This document shows positions 24,832-30,930 of a DNA stretch of 33,287 nucleotides, piece after piece; position 1 is the first letter of the stretch, and every line of letters begins with the position of its first letter. Source of the stretch: an uncultured Barnesiella sp. Its GTDB lineage: Bacteria; Bacteroidota; Bacteroidia; Bacteroidales; Barnesiellaceae. The stretch is from the NCBI GenBank assembly GCA_944320995.1, contig CALUJQ010000032.1, forward strand, positions 1-33,287, given 5' to 3'. The notes under the pieces are model-generated. The model saw only the letters and a list, made by a program, of their open reading frames with translations, did not search any database and was not told the DNA's origin. A program made the translations under genes and the position numbers.

Positions 24832-25722
24832 ATGACCGAAAAGAAAATCGCTGTCGGACTTATCCAACAACACAACACCGCCGACATCGCCGACAATAAG
24901 AACAGACTGAAACAACGCATCGAACAATGTGCGGCCAACGGGGCTCGCCTCGTGGTCTTGCAAGAGTTGCACAACAGCCTTTACTTCTGCCAAACGGAAT
25001 CGACCGGCAATTTCGACTTGGCCGAACCCATACCGGGCGAATCGACCGAATTTTACAGCCACATAGCCCGCGAGCAGAAAATCGTATTGGTGACCTCGTT
25101 GTTTGAGCGCAGAGCTGCCGGACTCTACCACAATACGGCTGTCGTATTCGACACCGACGGTTCCATTGCCGGGGAATACCGCAAAATGCACATTCCCGAC
25201 GACCCGGCCTATTACGAAAAATTCTACTTTACCCCCGGAGACTTGGGATTTTCGCCCATAAAAACATCAATCGGGACGTTGGGGGTATTGGTGTGCTGGG
25301 ACCAATGGTATCCCGAAGCCGCCCGCCTCATGGCCCTGCAAGGTGCCGACATGCTCATCTATCCCACTGCCATCGGCTGGGAAAGCACCGATACGCTCGA
25401 AGAAAAGAAACGCCAACAAGATGCGTGGATTATCTCGCAACGGGGACATGCCGTTGCCAACGGATTGCCTGTCGTAGCGGTAAACCGGGTGGGACATGAA
25501 CCGGACCCCTCGGGACAAACCAATGGCATACAATTTTGGGGACACAGCTTCGTTTGCGGCCCGCAAGGCGAAATTCTCGCCGCCGCTCCCAGCGACGAAG
25601 AATGGTGCGAGGTGGTAGAAATAGACTTGACACGGTCGGAAAACGTGCGCCGCTGGTGGCCTTTCCTGCGCGACCGCCGCATCGACGCTTACGGGAATAT
25701 CGTACGCCGGTTTATCGACTGA
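24832..25722 (+). CDS. aguB: N-carbamoylputrescine amidase (nitrilase family)
   Basis: 296 residues. The nitrilase-superfamily triad is visible: Glu45 in VVLQELHNS, Lys118 in GEYRKMHIPDDP and Cys155 in GVLVCWDQWYPEAARL. The DDPAYYEKFYFTPGD segment is characteristic of N-carbamoylputrescine amidases. It converts N-carbamoylputrescine to putrescine, CO2 and ammonia. It starts 18 bases after the deiminase stop and is the last gene of that operon. No clear terminator follows in 25723-25847. Confidence 0.95.
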   Translation: MTEKKIAVGLIQQHNTADIADNKNRLKQRIEQCAANGARLVVLQELHNSLYFCQTESTGNFDLAEPIPGESTEFYSHIAREQKIVLVTSLFERRAAGLYHNTAVVFDTDGSIAGEYRKMHIPDDPAYYEKFYFTPGDLGFSPIKTSIGTLGVLVCWDQWYPEAARLMALQGADMLIYPTAIGWESTDTLEEKKRQQDAWIISQRGHAVANGLPVVAVNRVGHEPDPSGQTNGIQFWGHSFVCGPQGEILAAAPSDEEWCEVVEIDLTRSENVRRWWPFLRDRRIDAYGNIVRRFID

Positions 25723-25847
25723 CCGAGGAGGCAAAAGCAGAAGGTCCCGACACCCCCATGCGACAAGAATGGCAGGCGCGATTCAACCATAACCCCGGTT
25801 CTGCGTTATAAATTAATAAAAAAGAAGATAAATATCCGCAAAACAGC

Positions 25848-25855
25848 TATTTTTG
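25848..25855 (+). promoter_or_regulatory. -7 box upstream of the dCMP deaminase gene
   Basis: TATTTTTG matches TAnnTTTG exactly and lies 23 bases before the start codon, predicting a leader of about 17 bases. No TTTG is present at -33, so the promoter is incomplete by consensus. Confidence 0.5.
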
Positions 25856-25878
25856 CACAATTATAATCGTGTCGACAC

Positions 25879-26340
25879 ATGGATATGAAATTAAATAGCA
25901 CAGACAAGCAATTGACCTTGGACAAACGCTACATACGAATGGCGCAAATCTGGGCCGAAAATTCTTATTGCCAGCGGCGTAAAGTCGGGTCTTTGATTGT
26001 CAAAGACCAAATGATCATTTCGGACGGCTATAACGGGACTCCGTCGGGTTTTGAGAACTGCTGCGAAGACGAGACAGGCCACACATTCCCGTTCGTATTG
26101 CATGCCGAGGCCAATGCAATTACCAAGGTCGCCCGCAGCAACAACAGCAGCGACGGGGCTACGCTCTACGTCACCTCATCGCCCTGTATCGAATGTGCGA
26201 AATTAATCATACAAGCCGGTATCAAACGGGTGGTATTCTCGGAATACTACCGGCTGCAAGATGGAATAGACCTCTTGCGGAAAGCCGGGATACAAGTCGA
26301 TTTCATCGATCCGCAAGCCGATGAAGGGCCCGTCAAATGA
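25879..26340 (+). CDS. dCMP deaminase-family zinc deaminase
   Basis: 153 residues, cytoplasmic. The cytidine/deoxycytidylate deaminase signature is complete: HAEANA (His75, Glu77) and SSPCIECAKL (Cys103, Cys106) bind zinc and supply the proton-shuttling Glu. The N-terminal SLIVKDQMIISDGYNGTPSG block and the FENCCEDE insertion are typical of ComEB/dCMP deaminases. Such enzymes turn dCMP into dUMP for dTTP synthesis. MDMK has two possible ATGs (25879 or 25885). Placement before an S41 protease and a 5-formyl-THF cyclo-ligase gives a folate and thymidylate flavour to the neighbourhood. Confidence 0.92.
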   Translation: MDMKLNSTDKQLTLDKRYIRMAQIWAENSYCQRRKVGSLIVKDQMIISDGYNGTPSGFENCCEDETGHTFPFVLHAEANAITKVARSNNSSDGATLYVTSSPCIECAKLIIQAGIKRVVFSEYYRLQDGIDLLRKAGIQVDFIDPQADEGPVK

Positions 26341-26362
26341 AATATCGGAGAATAGAAGTATC

Positions 26363-26390
26363 GAGCGACCGAGGGGCTTCGGTCGATCTC
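26363..26390 (+). terminator. Stem-loop between dCMP deaminase and S41 protease genes
   Basis: CGACCGA (26366-26372) and TCGGTCG (26379-26385) form a perfect 7-bp stem, extendable by GAG/CTC across a 2-base bulge. It lies 25 bases after the deaminase stop. No U-tract follows, so termination is uncertain. Confidence 0.45.
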
Positions 26391-26439
26391 TGTTTCCGGG
26401 AACTAACAACCACGTCTAAAATTATCTTTCACTATAATC

Positions 26440-28089
26440 ATGAATAACGAAAAAGCACGTTTCGTATGGGTCCCGCTACTGGTAGCCATTGCCATCGCCG
26501 GCGGTATTTTAATCGGGAAATTCTTTTCGGCCGAAACACCACTCGGTCGGAATTTGAGATATGACAAAATCGAATCTCTGTTACAATGTATCGAACAACA
26601 GTATGTCGATACGGTAAACCGCAACGACCTCATAGAAAATGTCATGCCCAAGATTTTGGGAGAATTGGACCCCCACTCGGCCTACATTCCGGCAAAAGAT
26701 TTGGAAAGTGTCAACGAAGAGTTGGAGGGGTCGTTCAGCGGTATAGGCATACAATTCAATATCCTCAACGACACCATCAATGTAGTGAGCGTAATCTCGG
26801 GCGGCCCCTCCGAAAAAGTGGGGATATTGGCCGGCGACCGAATCATTTCGGTCAACGATACCTCGTTTGTGGGAGAAGGGATTAGCAACGAACGGGTCAT
26901 GAAGAACCTGCGGGGGCCCAAAGGGACAACCGTCAAACTCGAAATCCTGCGCAAAACGGCCAAAAAGCCGCTCATCTATGAAGTGACCCGAGGCGACATT
27001 CCCGTGAACAGTGTCGATGCCGCTTTCATGCTCGACGACAAATCGGGATATATCAAAGTCAGCAAATTCGGCCGTACCACCTACGACGAATTTATTACCG
27101 CCCTCTCCAAACTCAACAACCAAGGGGCGAAGCGCTTCATCATCGATCTGCGCGGGAATAGCGGCGGGCTCATGGACATCGCCATCAACATGGCCAACGA
27201 GTTCCTCCCGTCCAACCGCCTTATCGTCTATGCCGAAGGCAAAGCCTTCCAACGAGAAGATGCCATCTCCAACGGTACAGGAACTTTCCAAACCGAACCG
27301 CTTGTCGTCCTCACCGACGAATGGTCGGCTTCGTCGAGCGAAATTTTTGCCGGGGCCATACAAGACAACGACCGAGGCTTGATTGTAGGTCGCCGCACAT
27401 TCGGCAAAGGGCTTGTACAGCAACAAATCCCGTTCCGCGACGGGTCGGCCATACGTCTCACGGTAGCCCGTTACTACACCCCTTCGGGACGTTGCATTCA
27501 GAAAGAATACCAAATGGGCAAAGCCGAAGATTACAGCATGGATATCGTGAATCGGTACATGCATGGCGAGTTTTTCAATGCCGACAGCATCAAGCAAAAC
27601 AAAGAGCTGGTGTTCCATACGGTCAACGGACGCGAAGTATATGGCGGGGGCGGCATCATGCCCGACATTTTTGTCCCCCGCGACACCACAGGGGTCACCT
27701 CCTACTTCAACAACGTAGCCAACGAAGGGCTGCTTTACCAATACGCATTCGACTACACCGACAAACAACGGGAAAAACTTTCCGAAGCCAAGAGTGTAGA
27801 AGAGTTGGAAGCGATGCTCGAGCCCAACATGTTGCTCAACAACTTCGTACAATATGCGGCCCAAAAAGGAATCCGCCCGCGACCCGTTTACATCAACATA
27901 TCCCGCAAACTTATCGTGAATACGTTGCAAGCCTACATTGCCCGAAACATCTTGGGTGAAGAGGCGTTCTACAAATTGCTGCTGCGCGACGACGAGACGC
28001 TGCGCAAAGCCCAAGAGGCATTGGACAAAGGCGAAGGATACCTCGAAATTCCCGCCAACCCGAAAGACGAACAAATGGGCTCTTTATGA
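26440..28089 (+). CDS. S41 family C-terminal processing serine peptidase (CtpA-like)
   Basis: 549 residues. An N-terminal membrane anchor (about 9-26) puts the rest in the periplasm. A PDZ domain (about 90-175: GSFSGIGIQFN, AGDRIISVND, VMKNLRGPKGT) precedes the S41 core. The catalytic pair is Ser298 in DEWSASSSEIFAGA and Lys323 in GRRTFGKGLVQ, with the 25-residue spacing known from CtpA and D1 protease. The about 150-residue C-terminal region is typical of Bacteroidales members. These proteases trim or degrade envelope proteins from the C-terminus. The stop overlaps the next gene's start by ATGA (28086-28089). Confidence 0.94.
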   Translation: MNNEKARFVWVPLLVAIAIAGGILIGKFFSAETPLGRNLRYDKIESLLQCIEQQYVDTVNRNDLIENVMPKILGELDPHSAYIPAKDLESVNEELEGSFSGIGIQFNILNDTINVVSVISGGPSEKVGILAGDRIISVNDTSFVGEGISNERVMKNLRGPKGTTVKLEILRKTAKKPLIYEVTRGDIPVNSVDAAFMLDDKSGYIKVSKFGRTTYDEFITALSKLNNQGAKRFIIDLRGNSGGLMDIAINMANEFLPSNRLIVYAEGKAFQREDAISNGTGTFQTEPLVVLTDEWSASSSEIFAGAIQDNDRGLIVGRRTFGKGLVQQQIPFRDGSAIRLTVARYYTPSGRCIQKEYQMGKAEDYSMDIVNRYMHGEFFNADSIKQNKELVFHTVNGREVYGGGGIMPDIFVPRDTTGVTSYFNNVANEGLLYQYAFDYTDKQREKLSEAKSVEELEAMLEPNMLLNNFVQYAAQKGIRPRPVYINISRKLIVNTLQAYIARNILGEEAFYKLLLRDDETLRKAQEALDKGEGYLEIPANPKDEQMGSL

Positions 28090-28637
28090 ACGATAAACGA
28101 CAACTCCGGCAAAAGATAAAGCAGCTGAAACAGGCCCTTTCACCCGAGCAGAGAGCCGAGCTGTCGGGTAAGATATGTGCGGCGATAGCATCACTACCCG
28201 GCTTTGACGAGACCTCTCGCATCATGCTCTACCACGCCCTGCCCGACGAGGTCGATACCTCGCCTATGCTTACGGCATGGCACGAACGGAAACAGTTCTA
28301 TCTGCCCGTCGTGCGGGGCAACGACCTCATCGTGAGCCCCTACTCCCCCCAATCCATCAAACAAGGGGCGTTCGGCATTTGGGAACCATCAGACATACAA
28401 GAGACCGACCCCGCCTCGATGGAATGGATTATCGTACCCGGCGTCGCCTTTGACCGGAGAGCCAACCGGCTGGGGCGGGGAAAAGGCTTTTACGACCGGT
28501 TACTCGCACAAACCCATGCCTTAAAAATAGGTATCGGTTACGACCTGCAATTACTGGACGAAATCCCCTGCGAGCCACACGATATAAAAATGGATATGAT
28601 CGTCACCGAAAACAACATCATTTATAAAAAACAATAA
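28086..28637 (+). CDS. 5-formyltetrahydrofolate cyclo-ligase
   Basis: 183 residues. The signature block VPGVAFDRRANRLGRGKGFY (117-136) followed by DRLL binds ATP and 5-formyl-THF; KRQLRQKIKQLKQALSPEQ at the N-terminus is also typical. The enzyme converts 5-formyl-THF to 5,10-methenyl-THF with ATP hydrolysis. It is translationally coupled to the S41 protease gene through a four-base overlap, an order often seen in Bacteroidales without a clear functional reason. Confidence 0.95.
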   Translation: MNDKRQLRQKIKQLKQALSPEQRAELSGKICAAIASLPGFDETSRIMLYHALPDEVDTSPMLTAWHERKQFYLPVVRGNDLIVSPYSPQSIKQGAFGIWEPSDIQETDPASMEWIIVPGVAFDRRANRLGRGKGFYDRLLAQTHALKIGIGYDLQLLDEIPCEPHDIKMDMIVTENNIIYKKQ

Positions 28638-28640
28638 ATT

Positions 28641-29345
28641 ATGGCCCTGATAAACGCCGAAACCAAACTTTGCGACGTAATCCTGAACGAACCGGCTCTC
28701 ATACCGGTCATCAACCGATTCGGGATTATTCTGGGGGTAGGCGACAAAAGTATCCGCACCGTATGCGAAGAGAAAAAACTCGACAGCGAATTTTTCGTCA
28801 CCATACTCAACACCTTTGTCAACGAAGACTATTTCCCCGAGAGCAGGCTCAAATCGTTCTGCGCCACGCAAATCGTCGATTACCTCACCCAAACCAATAG
28901 CTATTACGAGCAATTCCAGATTCCCAACATAGAGAGGCATTTCAAATCGTTGATAAATCAAAGCGACCGAGACAACAACAATCTCGAATTGATGAAACAG
29001 TTTTTCGATGAATTGAGAAAAGAGTTGCTCTCCCGCATCGAACACGACAGGAAGGTTTGGTTTCCGGCTATCAAGGCGGCCGCCGAGGCGCGGCACAGCG
29101 ACTTTTACGGAGAACAAGCCTCACCCCTATCAAACGAGCCCGATACGTTGGAAGAAAAATTGGACGACCTTAAAAGTCTCTTCATAATCCATTTGCGGGG
29201 GGAATACGACCTCAACCTTTGTCACGGAGTCATCTTTGCCCTGTACAGCCTCGAAAAAGACATCAAACAGCACAACCGGATACGAAACCGTATCTTGCGC
29301 CCTATCGCCGAAGAGTTGCTCAACAGCTGTCAAGACAATCGCTAA
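28641..29345 (+). CDS. ScdA_N/hemerythrin-like (YtfE/RIC-related) protein
   Basis: 234 residues. Residues 5-60 align with the ScdA_N domain of iron-centre repair proteins (KLCDVILNEPALIPVINRFGI, then TVCEEKKLDSEFF), but the diagnostic CCGG is replaced by ILGVGD. The rest is a helical hemerythrin-like bundle with candidate di-iron ligands His100, His135, His184, His195, Glu205 and His211. RIC proteins repair iron-sulfur clusters damaged by nitric oxide or oxidants; without the Cys pair this one may only sense or bind. It lies 3 bases after the cyclo-ligase and 10 bases before a LuxR-type regulator, suggesting a sensing role with that regulator. Confidence 0.78.
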   Translation: MALINAETKLCDVILNEPALIPVINRFGIILGVGDKSIRTVCEEKKLDSEFFVTILNTFVNEDYFPESRLKSFCATQIVDYLTQTNSYYEQFQIPNIERHFKSLINQSDRDNNNLELMKQFFDELRKELLSRIEHDRKVWFPAIKAAAEARHSDFYGEQASPLSNEPDTLEEKLDDLKSLFIIHLRGEYDLNLCHGVIFALYSLEKDIKQHNRIRNRILRPIAEELLNSCQDNR

Positions 29346-29355
29346 ATCCGCCCCC

Positions 29356-29910
29356 ATGCGCATCGCAATCGTCACACCATATACCCTGCTCAACTTGGGA
29401 CTGAAACACCTCCTCCAAAAGTATTTCGAGGTGACGCCCATGCTGTACAACGATACCCAAAGAATGCTCGACGATTCACCCGAACAATTCGACGCATATA
29501 TCCTCTTTGCCGACACATTCGTCGCATACAGCGACTTTTTCCTCCCCCGCAAGAGCAAAACCATGCTGCTTACACCCAACCGAGAGAAAATGCCCGAAAC
29601 GGTATCGCCCACGTTGTGCATATACCAAACCGAGGAGGCCATTCTCGAAAAACTGGAACTATTTATCGAACAGCTCGACAAACAAGCCGAGGCACTCCCC
29701 CACGACCTCTCCCCCCGAGAAACCGAGGTATTGAAACTCGTGGCCCGAGGCCTTATGAACAAAGAGATTGCCGATCGCCTGAACATCAGCATAAACACCG
29801 TATTGAGCCACCGGAAAAACCTCACGGCCAAACTGGGAATCAAAACCGTGTCGGGACTCAGTTTTTATGCGATGATGAACGGATATATCTCGAATATCGA
29901 CAACAAATGA
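29356..29910 (+). CDS. LuxR/NarL-type transcriptional regulator with pseudo-receiver domain
   Basis: 184 residues from ATG 29356; the frame is open further upstream but only shadows the preceding gene. A LuxR-type HTH occupies about 116-165 (LSPRETEVLKLVARGLMNKE, then IADRLNISINTVLSHRKNL). The N-terminal part (1-85) has a receiver-like alternation of strands and helices, starting MRIAIVTPYTLLNLGLKHLL, but lacks the acidic pair after the first strand, and the expected phospho-Asp region reads FDAYILFADTF. No histidine kinase is next door. It would bind DNA as a dimer, possibly controlled by the adjacent hemerythrin-like protein instead of phosphorylation. Confidence 0.88.
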   Translation: MRIAIVTPYTLLNLGLKHLLQKYFEVTPMLYNDTQRMLDDSPEQFDAYILFADTFVAYSDFFLPRKSKTMLLTPNREKMPETVSPTLCIYQTEEAILEKLELFIEQLDKQAEALPHDLSPRETEVLKLVARGLMNKEIADRLNISINTVLSHRKNLTAKLGIKTVSGLSFYAMMNGYISNIDNK

Positions 29911-29938
29911 TTATATAGGGAATAAACCCAAAGCAACA

Positions 29939-29970
29939 TATTTTTATCGTTTTTCGATAAAAATATACTG
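29939..29970 (+). terminator. Intrinsic terminator after the LuxR-type regulator gene
   Basis: TATTTTTATCG (29939-29949) and CGATAAAAATA (29955-29965) are perfect 11-base complements around a T5 loop. T-rich sequence (29971-29985) follows. It closes the operon that starts at 26440. Confidence 0.85.
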
Positions 29971-29975
29971 TTTTT

Positions 29976-30007
29976 CTTGCTTTTTCAAAAAATATTCCAT
30001 TCCTTTG
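29976..30007 (+). promoter_or_regulatory. Promoter for the DUF2975/HTH pair
   Basis: CTTG (29976-29979), a 20-base spacer and TTCCTTTG (30000-30007) match the Bacteroidales promoter with one mismatch in each box. The predicted start is near 30014, about 20 bases before the ATG at 30035. Confidence 0.5.
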
Positions 30008-30034
30008 CCTCGATAACCGAAGAATATTGCACTT

Positions 30035-30664
30035 ATGTTTTACGACAAACAAACACGAAAAAAGATTCAACTGCTCTCGCTGTTGATTGCCCTGCTTATC
30101 CTCATTCCCCTGCTCCTTGATTTTTCCAAGGGATTCATGATGGGATTCAACTACTCGGTCATCGGGTTTCAGCACGGGCTGGAAGAGTCGTCCATGCAGA
30201 TACATACCCTCAAACCCGAGATTCCGCAACTGGAAACCATAGCCGGAGTGCCGTGTATCGAACTGAATTCGGACCACATATTGTACATTCCCGCTTCGGC
30301 AACGCCTGAATTTCTGAGCATCAGTTCGATTATCCTCACGATTATTTCATTCGGGTTGCTCATCTCAATCATTGTTTTTTTGGTGAAACTCATCAAATCG
30401 GTAGCCTCCGAAGGACTGATGAATCGCAAGAACATCAAGCGGCTCCAATGGCTTTCCTACGTCATGATCGTTTTCTACCTCATCAGTTACGCCGATTCGT
30501 TCATAACCACTTGGTACTACCGTTCGCATCTTCCGCTCGACGGATACCAAATCTGTTATCCCGAATTGAGTGCATCGGTTACCATTGCATTCATTCTGCT
30601 CCTGCTGGCCGAGATACTGAACATCGCTTACAAGCAACGCGAAGAATTAGACCTCACCATATAA
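30035..30664 (+). CDS. DUF2975 membrane protein
   Basis: 209 residues with four hydrophobic segments (about 13-28, 93-115, 142-160 and 178-198) and a roughly 60-residue extracytoplasmic loop after the first. Length, topology and the following small HTH gene fit the DUF2975 family. Function of the family is unknown. It is separated by 9 bases from the HTH gene, and DUF2975-HTH pairs recur in bacteria, so the membrane protein may act with the regulator. It starts about 70 bases after the preceding operon's terminator and has its own promoter. Confidence 0.82.
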   Translation: MFYDKQTRKKIQLLSLLIALLILIPLLLDFSKGFMMGFNYSVIGFQHGLEESSMQIHTLKPEIPQLETIAGVPCIELNSDHILYIPASATPEFLSISSIILTIISFGLLISIIVFLVKLIKSVASEGLMNRKNIKRLQWLSYVMIVFYLISYADSFITTWYYRSHLPLDGYQICYPELSASVTIAFILLLLAEILNIAYKQREELDLTI

Positions 30665-30673
30665 ACAACGCCT

Positions 30674-30895
30674 ATGTCCATAATTGTCAACCTCGATGTG
30701 ATGATGGCGAAACGAAAAATTTCGCTCAACGAGCTTTCGAGTAAAATAGATATTACCCCCGCCAACCTCTCCATCTTAAAGACGGGGAAAGCCAAAGCCA
30801 TACGCTTCTCGACCCTCGAAGCCATTTGCAAGGAACTGAATTGCCAACCGGGCGACATACTCGAATTTCAAGACGAAAACGAAACAACAAAATAA
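30674..30895 (+). CDS. Small Xre-family HTH regulator (YozG-like)
   Basis: 73 residues, nearly all one HTH_3/HTH_26 domain: VNLDVMMAKRKISLNELSSK, IDITPANLSILKTGKAKAIR, then FSTLEAICKELNCQPGDILE. The last part (LEAICKELNCQPGDILEF) is the signature of the DUF2975-associated Cro/C1-type regulators. It binds DNA, probably as a dimer, and likely controls its own operon. No effector domain is present. Confidence 0.92.
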   Translation: MSIIVNLDVMMAKRKISLNELSSKIDITPANLSILKTGKAKAIRFSTLEAICKELNCQPGDILEFQDENETTK

Positions 30896-30930
30896 CAACT
30901 ATAATTTTTTATCATTAAACCTAACACAAC

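Noticed and set aside
25536..25811. 91-codon + frame crossing the end of the amidase gene
   Set aside because: It mostly overlaps the amidase in another frame, is arginine-rich and lacks family motifs.
26423..26430. TATCTTTC as a -7 box for the S41 protease gene
   Set aside because: The last base differs from consensus, no -33 is present and it sits only 10 bases before the start codon.
26581..28074. 497-codon minus-strand frame opposite the S41 protease gene
   Set aside because: The + strand has PDZ and Ser298/Lys323 motifs; the antisense frame has none and no promoter or ribosome site.
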